Below, piece by piece: positions 44,380 through 55,567 of a DNA stretch of 64,000 nucleotides. How positions within the stretch are numbered: position 1 is the first letter of the stretch; every line of letters begins with the position of its first letter. The notes beneath the pieces were generated by a model. It saw only the letters and a list, made by a program, of their open reading frames with translations. It searched no databases and was not told the DNA's origin. A program made the position numbers and the translations under genes. The DNA comes from Hymenopus coronatus (lineage: Eukaryota > Arthropoda > Insecta > Mantodea > Hymenopodidae). The DNA is taken from NCBI GenBank assembly GCA_030762935.1, contig CM060887.1:10098501-10162500 (forward strand). Direction: 5' to 3'.

Positions 44380-44475
44380 TGTCCCAGGCATCCCGGATTC
44401 ATTTGAGTATCAATTTAATAATTTTATTTATCGTTCCATATGGCGTATCAGGCAAAGGACGTTAAATAAAGAAAT
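44380..44475 (+). mobile_element. SINE S2 right piece
   Basis: CATTTGAGTATCAATTTAAT, TTTATCGTTCCATATGGC, AAAGGACGTTAAATAAAG. Continues the S2 piece that ends at 43702. Confidence 0.75.
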
Positions 44476-44715
44476 ATTTTTTGCTCTTTATAATAAGAGT
44501 GATTTATGTAGAACTGACACATTTCTTTCTTTAATTATTCTGTTGGAAATTCATTCAATAACCCAATTTTAGCACCAAATTAAGCAGAATGTTCTGGACT
44601 CTCGATTCATTGTCACTAGATGCGCAGATGTTTATGTTTTATTCCTAATTGCATTGTTGGCAGCTGTTCCGACATTTTGTTCTTGTGTGTTAAAGTGAAA
44701 ATACAGTACGATGTA
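44476..44715. other. Spacer
   Basis: Unassigned; may contain the lost upstream part of the next transposase. Confidence 0.3.
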
Positions 44716-45117
44716 GAGCTGAGTCAAGGATATTTTCAGCAAGATGGCGCTGCATGCCATACATCAAATGATAATTTCCAGGAATCTGTGGCCACCGAGA
44801 TCTCCGGATTTAATATCGCTGGACTTCTTTCTATGGGGTAACTTAAAAGACAGGGTTTACGCCACACGTCTCCAGATATTGGACAATGTGAAGCACAACA
44901 TCACAAAGGAGATTCAAGCTATTGACAACAGAGTTCTCCAACGAGTGGCCAGTACGACGTGTTGAGTTGTGCCTTGTGCAGGATGGAGGACATTTTCAAT
45001 ATTTGCTATAGAGGTAAATAATCTCCCGAAATTCCTCTACAATTTAGGTATAATAAGTTGTCGCGTTTTGAAACAATTAATGAAAGAATGTGTCAGCTCT
45101 ATGTAAATAACCCTGTA
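44716..45117 (+). pseudogene. Tc1/mariner-superfamily transposase remnant T1
   Basis: Plus-strand GYFQQDGAACHTS (catalytic Asp of the QQDGA motif). After a deletion and frameshift comes ISRNLWPPRSPDLISLDFFL, then WGNLKDRVYATRLQ, then NITKEIQAIDNRVLQRV. In a third frame VQDGGHFQYLL and a stop at about 45008. The order QQDGA ... RSPDLxxxDFFLWG ... GGHFxxLL is typical of the C-terminal half of a widespread insect IS630-Tc1-mariner family distinct from M1-M5. The right end probably lies at AATAACCCTGTA near 45117 (the usual ACAGGGT-type terminus). The left end and N-terminus are missing. Two frameshifts and one internal deletion of about 25 residues make it dead. Confidence 0.82.
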
Positions 45118-45690
45118 TTAGTATGGAAGTATAAACATAGATGGGGTGTACAAGAGGAGAAATCATAGTATTTAAGGTGGGTTACAAGTTACTGAAGCTG
45201 CTGAAGCAACCGCTCTAAATCGTCTTCGCAGTATCGATTTTCTTTTATTCTTTGGTCCGCCTCCTTGTGTTTATCAAGCCCTGTGCGGTGTTTTGGAAGC
45301 TGGTCATGCTCGTAAATAAACGGCTATCTTTTGAGAATGTCACAACACATGTGTTTTATGTTATTTTCCCCATCCTAGGCCCTCTCCGACTTGTGCGCAC
45401 CTAGAGAGGTTCGCAAAACGTGAGCCAGGCGACAGGTCATGAACCCCAACATCACCGTATCCTAGCAACGGCCACCTCTGTCACGCAAACAAATAAAAGG
45501 AACTTCATTGTATTCGGTAAAATCAGTTTTCTTCCTATCTTCCGTAACGAAAACTTTTTCAAAGGTAAATGTTCAATGATGAATAAGACGTTGGCGGAAC
45601 TACCAATTCAATGACTTCGCAGTTTTTATATAAGGAAATTTTCCTTTATGTTAGCTCTCTTGAACGCCATTAGCGAAGTATTATTAAAAA
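45118..45690. other. Unassigned spacer
   Basis: About 570 bp; a 64-codon plus-strand frame at 45420 has no domain. Confidence 0.35.
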
Positions 45691-46530
45691 TGTGATGTGT
45701 TCCATTCACATGACTTTCTCTACATCTCTGCAACAAATGATTGTTAAAAAACTTATGCTTCTGTTTACTTCATGTAATCGAAAAAAAATTAGCAGAAATA
45801 GTCTTTATTACTTGCTTCCTTGTAAGTAGAAGAGGGAGACATAAGGTTAAAGTGATAGTCAAAAGCTGGTTACTATGTGACTGAAGTTCCTTTGTTTGTA
45901 TAGACACGAGTTGGCAAATAAAAGAAAACTTTTTTCAAGGCTGAAACAAAAAACCAGGAATATCTCCAAAACCATCAACTGCAAGAAAAAAGTGTGTGTA
46001 ACATTAATTGTGAGTTTTAATGTGCTTTACATTTTTTTGTCTGGTAAGTTTTTGTCTATCTCTTACGGTTTAGCAGTTATGCAAAATTCCTCAAGAATAA
46101 AGTAGTCTTCAGAGCTATTCCCAGAAAATTCAAGATATACATTTTATTTGTCAGGTAAATATCTTTAATATTTGACATTTTAATAAAAATCGTTATGGCC
46201 ATTTTTCAGAAAATCAAAATTTTCGAAAAAAGTTCCATGTAAAGGGTAGTTGGGGGTGGGGCGATTTTCTTGAAAGTCTTAGTGTTACATCCTTGGAAGA
46301 TACCAAACTTAAAGACCAAGTTTGGTATTTAACGGTCTTTTCGTTTTTGAGCTATGCTGTCCACAGAAACACACATACAGAAACACGCACACGGACTTGT
46401 TTCTGAAAATTCCTTTTTGGACTCAGGGGGACTCAAAACGTGTATTTCCGGTGACATCTCGTATCGAATTTTTGGGTGCATTACAATACCTCCTCTATAC
46501 ACTATGTACATAGTACGCGTAGAGAAAGCA
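45691..46530 (-). mobile_element. Family H, full length
   Basis: 840 bp. 3' hairpin start TGTGATGTGTTCC; microsatellite weak (ACACACATACAGAAACACGC); 5' palindrome intact (ACTATGTACATAGT at 46500-46513). Confidence 0.88.
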
Positions 46531-46804
46531 AAACTGAAACGTTGACATAAATACTCTCATTTGGGCCGAGATGATGACTAGAATGTACCTTCAAAAGCTA
46601 TTATTATTAATTGAGAGTAATATCGTAGAAATATCTGTGCACAATTCTTTCATAAAGCCTGCTTCTGAAAGTTTCTTCGTAAATACACTGCTCAAAAAAT
46701 TAGAGAAACAATTAACTAATGTCCCAGAACAAAAATTGAAACAATTCAATTTTTGGTAGTTTGTAATTATAGTTTGAAGAACTAAGTGCATTGTAAAAAA
46801 ATTT
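46531..46804. other. Spacer
   Basis: Overlapping open frames of 62-66 codons on both strands at 46571-46791, no domain recognised. Confidence 0.3.
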
Positions 46805-47581
46805 TACTTTCTCCTTACGTACTATGTACAAAGTGTATAGAGAAGGTATTGCATCCACCCAAAAGGTCCGTATGTGTGTGTGTGGGGTGTATCGGCAGTA
46901 TGTGAACACGATAACTCAAAAACAAAAACTCTGTAAAACACCAAACTTGGTATTTAAGTTTAGTATCTTCCAGGGATGCGACACGAAGATTTTGAGAAAA
47001 AAACTACGCTTTACATGGAACTTTTTTCGAAAATTTTGATTTTCTTAAAAATGGTTCTAACGATTTTGATTAAAATATCGTATATTAAAGACATTTACCT
47101 GACAACCAATATATGTATATCTTGAATTTTCTGGGAATAACCTCTGATGAATACTTTATTCTGGATGAATTTTACGAACTTTTACACAACTCCTAAACCG
47201 TAAGAGATGGACAAAAACCTGCTGCACATAAAATGTAGAGTACATTAAAACACACAATTTATGTTATATATTTTTTTCGAGGAGTTAATCGTTTTTGAGA
47301 TATTTCTTGTTTTTGGTTTCAGCTTTAAAAATCTTGTACTTCTCTCACACAGAAATTTGTCAACTCGTGTCCATTCAAACCAAGGAACTTCAGGCACATA
47401 GCAACCAGCTTTTGACTATTACCTTAACCTATGATACCCCCTTAATTCACTTCTACGTACAAGGAAGCAAGTAATAAGACTATTTCTGCTAACTTTTCAC
47501 GATTAGCATGAAGTAAATTGAAGCATAAGCGTTTTAACAATAATTTGTTGCAGAGATGTAGAGAAAGTCATGTGAAAGGAA
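46805..47581 (+). mobile_element. Family H, 3' hairpin arm lost
   Basis: 777 bp. A deletion joins CACCCAAAA to the GGTCCGTATGTG microsatellite block. The 3' end stops at TGTGAAAGGAA, half-way through the terminal hairpin. Confidence 0.85.
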
Positions 47582-47755
47582 AGTTTTATTTCATAGCATA
47601 TGAAATGCGATCAAATTAATGATTGATGCACAAACCAAAGTGGAATTATGAGATTACATTGTTTATTAATCAATGTTTCCATGGTTACTTGAACACTCAG
47701 TACCTAGGTCCTAGAGTGTCCTCCATTACTCCATAACACTTGCTTCGCACCATTT
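47582..47755. other. Spacer
   Basis: Unassigned. Confidence 0.3.
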
Positions 47756-48200
47756 CGGAAGACCTGTTCATTCTGGATGAATTTTGTTGAGAATTTGCAT
47801 AACTGGTAAACCATAAGAGATGGATAAAATGTTACCACATACACAATGTAGATCTCTTTAAAACAGACAATTTAAGTCGTAGCGTTGACCTTTTCGAAAT
47901 ATTTCTTGTTATTGGTTTCAGTTTTAAAGCACTTAATGCTGTTCTAATACGGGAACTGGTGAACTCCTGGCCACACAAAGAAACGGATTTCAATCCCATA
48001 GCAACCACATTTTAAAACATTTGACTGTCTGTTTAGACTAGTGTATTCGCTTATTTCCCCTCTGCTTGTAAGTAACTAAGTAATAATACCGTTTCTGATA
48101 ATGTTTATTTCGATTAGCATGAAGTAGATAGAAGAATAAGTTTATTATTAATTATTTGTAAAGAGAGGTAGAGATAGGCATGTGAATGGAGCACATCAGA
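47756..48200 (+). mobile_element. Family H 3' half
   Basis: From the GAAGACCTGTTCATTCTGGA block to the hairpin (GTGAATGGAGCACATCAGA). B-like CTCCTGGCCACACAAAG inner block combined with an A-like 3' hairpin: a recombinant of the two subfamilies. Confidence 0.8.
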
Positions 48201-48712
48201 CTTTTTAGAAAAAAGTCCATGTGTGTATTTGTGTGTGAAAAGCATATCTCAAAAACGAAAAGTCGATTAAATACCAAACTTGGTATTTAAGTTTAGCATC
48301 TTCCAAGCCAAACTAACCTTTATAGCGAACATTTTGATTTTCTCAATGATAGTGGAACGATTTTGATTAAAATACTGAAAATTTAAATAATTACATCACA
48401 AATAAAATGTATATTTTGAATTTTCTGGGAATATCCACTGAATATCTCTTTATTCCGGATGCATTTATCTGGATTTTGCATCAATAGTGAACCGTAAAAG
48501 ATACACAAAAAATGTGCATCACGTTAAAACATACAATTTATGTCATATACGTCGTTTTCTTGGAATTTACCACAAAATATTCAGATATTCCTTGTTATTT
48601 GTTTCAGATAAAATACTTAAACTTTTCCCGTACAGAAAGCTGTAAGCTCTTGGCTTCATCCACATGGTAACCAGTTTTTAAAAGTTTGACTAGTTTTAGT
48701 ATAGTGCATTCC
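48201..48712 (+). mobile_element. Family H middle part, tandem
   Basis: Begins in the CTTTTTAGAAAAAAGTCC block immediately after the previous CAGA and runs to TTTAGTATAGTGCATTCC. Both termini are missing. The next full copy starts at 48718. Confidence 0.78.
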
Positions 48713-48717
48713 ATTTT

Positions 48718-49605
48718 TACTTTCTCTACACTCACTATGTACGTAGTGTACAGAGAAGGTATTGCACTCCACCAAAAAATTCGATACCGAGATTTCATCG
48801 GAAATATATGTTTTTGGGTCTCCTGTATCCAAAACAAGTATTTTCAGAAAAAATGTCCGTGTGTGTTTGAGTCAGTGTGTCCGTATGTCCATGTGTCTGT
48901 CAACACAATTAACTCAAAAACGAAAAGTCGCTAAAATACCAAACTTGGTATTTACGTTTAGTATCTTCCAGGGATGCGACACGAAGGTTTTGAGAAAAAT
49001 CCTCCCACACCAAACTACCCTTTACACAGACAAAGTTTCTAACTTTTGATTTTCTAAAAGATGACTAACGATTTTGATTTAAATATCAAATATTAAATAT
49101 ATTTACCTGAAATTTAAAATGTATATCTTCAATCTTCTGGGAATAGCCTCTGAAGCTTATCCTCGATGAAATTTACGGAATTTTACATAACTGGTAAACC
49201 GTAAGATGTAGATAAAAACATTACGACACAAAAAATGTGTTAAAATACACGATTTACATTACATAGGTAAATTTTTTTCGTGGAGTTGATCGACTTTTAG
49301 ATATTCCTTTTTTTTTTTTTTTTTTTTTTTTTTTGTTTTAGCTCTAAAAACATACTTTTCTCATACAGGAATAATTAACTCCTGTCCATACAAACACAAG
49401 AACTTCAGTCACATAGCAACCAGTTTTTGACTATCACTTTAACCTACGGTACTCTCTTATTTCGCTTCAACTTTCAAGGAATCTAGTAATAAACTATTTA
49501 TGTTAATTTGTTCCCGATTAGCACGAAGTAAACAGAAGCATAAGCTTACTAGTAATAATTTGTTGCAGATATATAGAGAAACTCACGTGAATGAAATACA
49601 TAAGA
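48718..49605 (+). mobile_element. Family H, full length, third in a tandem row
   Basis: 888 bp. 5' palindrome ACTATGTACGTAGT; T26 run at about 49309-49334; 3' terminus decayed (TATAGAGAAACTCACGTGAA). Confidence 0.85.
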
Positions 49606-49610
49606 TTTTT

Positions 49611-49756
49611 TCCCTTCTTCTTACAAGGAGGCAAACAATAAGATTATGTCTGCTAATTTTTATCTCAATTAGCTAGAAGAAAATATAAGAACAAGCTTTT
49701 TAACTATAATTTGTTACAGAGATGTAGAGGAAGTCAAGTGGATGGAACACATCAGA
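49611..49756 (+). mobile_element. Family H 3' end, fourth in the row
   Basis: Last 146 bp (CCCTTCTTCTTACAAGGAGG to the CACATCAGA hairpin end), directly after the previous 3' end. Tandem 3' ends of this kind fit rolling-circle read-through (inference). Confidence 0.8.
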
Positions 49757-50125
49757 TTTTTTTATCATTAATATTGTGAAGTTAAGTCACTTTGGGATGT
49801 TCTTTCTAGTTTCTCTTGAGAAAATGTTCCTTGACGTTATGCAGCATTCCGTGAGAAGGTGAGTTCATTGGAAATGCAAATGCTTTTGCATGAAACCAAG
49901 CTGTAGAAGCGCACATAGAAGCGTATTCAGGAAAGCAGCAAACTACGAAATGAAATCTTCGAAATGAATGTGGAATAAATAAATGGAAAATTGCATTTTG
50001 GAAACTCACAGAGAGAACACGCAGTTCTGTCTCCTGTGCGCAACTCAGTTTGACTCACCCATTCACTGAAATATGCACATTTCGTGAAATTGTAAATTTG
50101 ATTATCTATTTTATTTTGATTGTTA
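49757..50125. other. Unassigned spacer
   Basis: About 370 bp, no gene recognised. Confidence 0.35.
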
Positions 50126-50553
50126 CATTCTCTAGCCCGTATTTACAATGCGCATAAGATAGAAAAATATTGTATTCCAACAAAAAAAAATATCTGATGT
50201 GTACTGTTCACATGAATTTCTCTACATCTCTGCAACAAACTATTGTTAAAAAGCTCATGCTTCTATTTACTTCATGCTAATCTAGAAAAAAAAAATGCAG
50301 AAATAGTCTTATTTCTTGCTTTCTTGTAAGTAGAAGAGAAATAAGGGAGTACCATAGGTTAAAGTGATAGTCAAAAGCTGGTTTCTACGTGACTGAAGTT
50401 CCTTTGTTTCTATGGACAGAATTGGCAACTTCCTGTATGAGAAAATCTTCCACAGACAGACAGGCACACACGAGCGCGCGTATCTTTTTCTTAGAATGCT
50501 TTTTTCGAGCTCTGAGTACCTCAAAACATATTGCTGATGAAAACTCGGTATCG
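50126..50553. mobile_element. Family H, plus 5' stub then deleted minus copy
   Basis: Plus 5' terminus with B-like AGCCCGTATTTACAATGCGC at 50126-50185. Then minus 50193-50553 with 3' end intact but a deletion joining GAGAAAATCTTCC to the ACAGACAGACAGGC microsatellite. The 5' palindrome is missing; it stops at GGTATCG. Confidence 0.78.
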
Positions 50554-50557
50554 TTTT

Positions 50558-51396
50558 TACTTTCTCTATACGTACTATGTACATAGTGTATAGAGAAGGT
50601 ATTGCACTCCACCCAAAAATTAGATACCGAGATTTCACCGGAAAGACATGTTTTAGGGTCCCCTGTATAAAAAAAACATTTTCAGAAAAACGTCCGTGTG
50701 TGTCCGTGTGCCTGTGAACACGATAGCTCAAAAACGAAAAATCGGTAAAACACCAAACTTGGTATTTAAGAAATGCGACACGAAGATTTTGAGAAAAATC
50801 CGCTACCCCAAACTACCCTTTACATGACACTTTTTTCAAAAATTTTGATTTTCTAAAAACTAACTAACGATTTTGATTAAAATATCGTATATTAAAGCTA
50901 TTTACCTGACAAATAAAATGTATATCTTGAATTTTCTGGGAATAGCCTCTGAAGACTGCTTTATTCTGGATGAATTTAACGGAATATTGCATAACTGCTA
51001 AACCGTAAGAGATCGTCCGTAAGAGATGGACAACAATTTACCACACAAAACATGTAGAGCACGTTAAAACACACAATTTATGTTATATACTTTTTTCATG
51101 GAGTTGATCGTTTTTGAGATATTGCTGTTTTTGCTTTCACCTTATGGTTTTCTCATACAGGAATTTGCCAACTCCTGTCCATACAAGCAGCGGAACTTCA
51201 GTCACATAGTAACCAGCTCTAGACTATCACTTTAATCTATGGTACTCCCTTATTTCGCTTCTACTTATAAGGAAGCAAGTAATGAGATTATTTGTGCTAA
51301 TTGTTTCTCAATTAGCATGAAATAAATAGAAGAATAAGCTTTTTAACAATAATCTATTGCAGAGATGTAGAGAAAGTAATGTGAATGTTACACATA
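50558..51396 (+). mobile_element. Family H, full length, subfamily A
   Basis: 839 bp. A 17-bp near-duplication GTAAGAGATCGTCC / GTAAGAGATGGAC at 51007-51030. 3' hairpin ends CACAT and the final CAGA is lost. Confidence 0.85.
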
Positions 51397-51497
51397 TTTT
51401 TTTAGCAGTGTAGTTGAGCTAAATTCTAACTATAAAATCGCAGTGTTAGTATAAATAAATACAAATATATTAATATCGCACCTTTCCTAACATATAC

Positions 51498-52158
51498 GAG
51501 GGATATTTCTTTTTTAACCCTCCAATAGGCTATAAATAAAAGACAAGCTCATAGAAAACAATTATTTTATTACTAAAAGTTACTTTTCAATATAATTAAC
51601 GGAAAAAATGAGACATTTATCGTATCTCTGTACAAGCTTTACACTTCCCGCTTCAAAAATGTTGCCGCCAATGATGCAGCCCGGAACCACTATCATTGCA
51701 GCTGTTTATTGTGAAACTTTACGACGTTTGCGGAGAGCCATTCAAAACAAACGAAGAGGAATGCTGACTTCAGGAATTGTGTTGATCCATGACAACGCTC
51801 GTCCACACACTGCTGGCACAACCCATCGGCTCCTTGAACAATTTCAATGGGACATTTTCGATCATCCGCTGTACAGTCCTGACCTGGCACCCAGCGACTT
51901 TCACCTTTTCCCTGAATTGAAGACGTGGCTGGGAGGGCACTTTTAAACCAACCAAGATCTATAAAACATCGTCAATGCTCATTTTTTGAAGCGGGTATTG
52001 CAAAGCTTGTGCACAGGTTATATAAATGTCTCTATCTTTTCAGTGATTATGTTGAAAGGTAACCATTAGTGTACAAAACTTTTAGTAATAAATTAATTGT
52101 TTTCTATGGACTTGTCTTTTATTTATAGTCTATCGGAGGTTGAAAAAAACAGCCCTCG
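51498..52158 (+). mobile_element. Mariner M3, long inverted ends
   Basis: Flanked by TA (51496-51497 and 52159-52160) with CGAGGGA / CCCTCG termini. The left 175 bp are inverted relative to the right end. The core reads TTIIAAVYCETLRRLRRAIQ, LIHDNARPHTAGTTHRLLEQ and SPDLAPSDFHLFPELKTWLG. Both visible catalytic Asp residues are present with a 34-residue spacing (D34D). The frame ends at GGHF and the rest is frameshifted; a deletion in the LKSL block follows. Best preserved core of the three copies, but without the N-terminal DNA-binding half. Confidence 0.9.
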
Positions 52159-52160
52159 TA

Positions 52161-52783
52161 TAATGAATGATTGTATATGCAGAAGCTGTTGGCAGATCTT
52201 GTTTGCCACTACCCGTGCAGTGGAAGTCAGATAATATATGAGCCATCTGCCGGTGTCAACGTGTAATTAAAATGGCCCTGAATGAACTTACAAGCGCCCC
52301 GTTTCCCCTTGCGCTTCCGCCAAACATGTCGGCATTATCGACGAATTGTCGAGACGTTAATCTCACGGAGTCCTCTCCCCTTGCTGCTGCGATATGGTCA
52401 GTCAATATGGAGGAGGGCAAATCCCCGAGTTCACTCCCAGTAATTGGCTCCCTCGGGACCTTCCTCGCGCTGCGTCCTGACACAAATCAAATCACCAGAA
52501 GTGTCCAAGGTGTTGGCTTCCTGCTCACGCTTCAAATCGTTATCATCAATCGAAAAAGGACAGAGATATAAAATGTGGAGGTGGCTGAGGAAATGTGACC
52601 TTTTCTGTGTGCGCCCTATAAAGGTGACGTATGAGGAAGAAGAAGCACTTTGCTGCAGCGCCGTAGCCAGGAAAACTTTTAGGGGAGGTATTGGATAACG
52701 ACCGAGGGGTTTGCGGCATATGGATAATCTATGGTTTCCCAAAACAAGAACCTATCAATATTAGAGACAGGCTATAAAAATCC
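52161..52783. other. Unassigned GC-richer spacer
   Basis: 52250-52700 is GC-richer, with open frames on both strands (75-103 codons). I recognise no family. It could hold an exon of a host gene; the sequence alone does not decide. Not called as a gene. Confidence 0.3.
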
Positions 52784-52840
52784 TCATATGTTCCATCCAC
52801 AAGACTGTCTACCTGTTCTGCAAAGTAACCATTCTTATGA
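52784..52840 (-). mobile_element. Family H 3' stub, third-type end
   Basis: TCCTCATATGTTCCATCCAC and CTACCTGTTCTGCA, as at 37855-37925. Confidence 0.6.
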
Positions 52841-52969
52841 TGTAAGAGTGTACCATACAATGCTTTTTCCATGACCATTTCGATCATGACACGTGATCGT
52901 AGGAAGTGACTAATCCAGCACATTGGCGCGTAAAATTCCAACCAATCAGAACTCATTTTAAACGCTTTT

Positions 52970-53736
52970 TACTTTCTCTACACGCACTATGTACATAGTA
53001 TATATAGAGAAAGTATTGTATAGCACCCAAAATTCGCTACCGAGTTTTCACCGGAAATACATGTTTTGAGACTCCCTGAATTAAAGAAAAAAGCATTTTT
53101 AGAAAAATGTCCATATGTGTGTGTCTGTGGACAGTATAACTCAAAAACGTTTAAACTTGCTATTTAAGTTTGGTATCTTCCAGGGATGCGACTCCAAGAT
53201 TTTCAAGAAAACCCCCCACACCCAACTACCCTTTACATGTACCTTTTTTTAAGATTTTGATTTTCTTAAACATGGCTCTAACGATTTTGATTAAAATATC
53301 GTATATTAAAGATATTTACCTGACAAATAAATTGTATATCTTGAATGTTCTGGGAATAGCCTCTCAAGACTTGAATTCTACGGCATTTTGCATAACTACT
53401 AAACCGTAAGAGAGGGACAAAAACTTACCACATAGAAAATGTAGAGCACGTTAAAACACACAATTTATATAATATACATTTTTTTTTAGTGGAGCTGATT
53501 GTTTTTTAGATATTCCTTGCTTCTGGTTTCAGCTTTGCAAAACATACTTTTCTCACACAGGAATTTGTCAACTCCTGTCCATACAAACAAAGGAACTTCA
53601 GTCACATAACAACCAGCTAGCTATTTCTGCTAATTTTTTCTCGATTAGCATGAAGTAAATATAATGAAGCGTAAGCTTTTTAACAATAATTTGTTGCAGA
53701 GATGCAGAGAAAGCCATGTGAATGGAACACATCAGA
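52970..53736 (+). mobile_element. Family H, full length with one 3' deletion
   Basis: 767 bp. The 5' palindrome has an extended ACATAGTATATATAGAG right arm. A deletion joins ACAACCAGCTAG to CTATTTCTGCTAA, removing about 75 bp. 3' hairpin perfect. Confidence 0.85.
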
Positions 53737-53859
53737 ATTTTTATATTTTGAACCTTGAAAACATTGTTGTGGGTGCCATCTGGTGTTTCTAATGGAAAGT
53801 TTAAAATTGTTTACCTTAACCTACTTCAGATATTTTGTCAATAGAGTGTTATATGTGAT

Positions 53860-54165
53860 GTTTAAGGTGACTTTAAAATTGTGCCTCTCGAAAAGATGGA
53901 ATTAGCACGTGAAACTCTTCATCCGATGACTTATTATGACTTTTGACAGGGACATTTAAGACAAAAGTGCATTGATCAACTTACTACTACTTTTGGCGAT
54001 GAGCTCTATCCTTTGTTACGGTGAAACGCTGGTATAACGAGTTTTATCGTGGCCGACTTTAGCTCACTGACGAAATTCGTGAAAGTCATCCAAAATCAGT
54101 TGTTATGCCAGAAAACATTGATGCTGTGCAAAAACTGATAGTACTAGATCGTCATGCCACAAGCT
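53860..54165 (+). pseudogene. Mariner M4, N-terminal piece
   Basis: Frames joined across frameshifts give LRQKCIDQLTTTFGDEL, then WYNEFYRGR, then LTDEIRESHPKSVVMPENID and AVQKLIVLDRH. This is the helix-turn-helix and linker region typical of mariner transposases (CIxQL...FGDEAP...W...F..GR.SL.DE.REGRP...ENI..V..LI..DRHV). Several stops and frameshifts. The continuation is interrupted by an H copy at 54166. Confidence 0.85.
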
Positions 54166-54937
54166 GTTGTTAAAAAGCTTAGGCTTCTACTTACTTCATG
54201 CTAATCGAGAAAACATTAGCAGAAATATCTTACCTCCTTTTAAGTAGAAGCGAAATAAGGGAGTACCATAGGTTAAAGTGACAGTCAAAAGCTGATTGCT
54301 ATGTGACTGAAGTTCCTTTGTTTGTATGGACACTAGTTGACAAATTCCTGTACGAAAAACGTATGTTCTTCAAAGCTGATACCAGTAACAATGAATATCT
54401 CAAAAACGATCAACTCCACGAAAAAAATGTATATGACAAAAATTGTGTGTTTTAATGTAATCTACATGTTTTGTGTGGTAAGCTTTTGTCCATCTCTTAC
54501 GATATAGAAGTTATGCAAAATTCAGTAAACCTCAGCCAAAATAAAGTAGTCTTCCCAGAAAATTCAAGATATACATTTTATTTGTCAGCTAAATATCTTT
54601 AATATACGATATTTTAATCAAAATCGTTGGAGTTATTTTTGAGAAAATCAAAATTTTCGAAAAAAAAAATACTATGTAAATAGTAGTTAGGGGAGGGGTA
54701 TTTTCTTGAAAATCTTCGTGTCGCATCCTTGGAAGATACCAAACCTAAATACCAAATTTGTAGTTTAACCGTCTTTTCACAGACACACAAGACTGACAGA
54801 CCATGGACCTTTTTCCAAAAATACTTCTTTTGGATTCAGGGGACCCCAAAACATGTATTTCTGGTGAAATCTCGTTATGGAATCTTTGGGTGCATTACAA
54901 TACCTTCTCTATACACTATGTAACAGATAGAGAAAGT
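54166..54937 (-). mobile_element. Family H copy inside mariner M4
   Basis: Lacks the first 40 bp of the 3' end (starts GTTGTTAAAAAGC). The microsatellite is short (ACACACAAGACTGACAGACC). The 5' palindrome is reduced to ACTATGTAACAG. Confidence 0.82.
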
Positions 54938-54940
54938 AAA

Positions 54941-55140
54941 ATATTGCCCTGAAAAAGCTTGCTCTCTTTGGATCCTACATAATTTGGCACAAACTTAAAC
55001 GGTTGTGGTGCCGACTGGTGCACACAAAAGCTCAAGAAATACAATGGTGGGGCTTCAAAAGACAGGTACAAAATGTTGACACATGATGATCTTTAAGGGC
55101 TCTCAACTGCAAAAGTCATTAGCGAGAATGTAACAAGTGA
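54941..55140 (+). pseudogene. Mariner M4, middle piece
   Basis: EKACSLWILHNLAQT (compare the mariner motif with WIPHNL and following Gln/Lys) and, in another frame, a GASK-like and TGDE-region equivalent that is too decayed to read. It lies between two H copies in the same order and orientation as the N- and C-terminal pieces. Confidence 0.6.
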
Positions 55141-55144
55141 GGAA

Positions 55145-55567
55145 TCATGGAAAAGTATGAGTTTTTCAAAGCCGAAACTAAAACAAGGAATATGTCAAAA
55201 ACGATCAACTCTACGAAAAAAATATATATAACATAATTGTGTGTTATGACCTGTTCTACGATTTTTGTGTGGTATGCTTTCGACCATCTCTTACGGTTTT
55301 TCGAAAAAAGTTCCAGTTGGGCGTGGGGATTTTGTTGAAAATCTTCGTGTCGCATCTTTGGAAGATACTAAACATAAATACCAAGTTTGTAATTTAACCG
55401 TCTTTTCGTTTTTGAGCTATGCTGTCCACAGACATACCCACACGCTCGGACCTTTTTCCAAAAATGCTTTTTATGGATTCAGGGGCACCCAAAAAGTGTA
55501 TTTCCGGTGAAATCTCGGTATCGAATTTTTGGGTGCAACACAATATCTTCTCTATTCACTATGTACA
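55145..55567 (-). mobile_element. Family H, truncated copy inside mariner M4
   Basis: Starts at GTTTTTCAAAGCCGAAAC. A deletion joins TCTCTTACGG to TTTTTCGAAAAAAGTTCC. It stops inside the 5' palindrome (ACTATGTACA), directly before mariner sequence. Confidence 0.8.

Noticed and set aside
44856..44866. ACAGGGTT as the left end of the T1 transposon
   Set aside because: It lies inside the transposase reading frame, so it is coding sequence and not a terminus.
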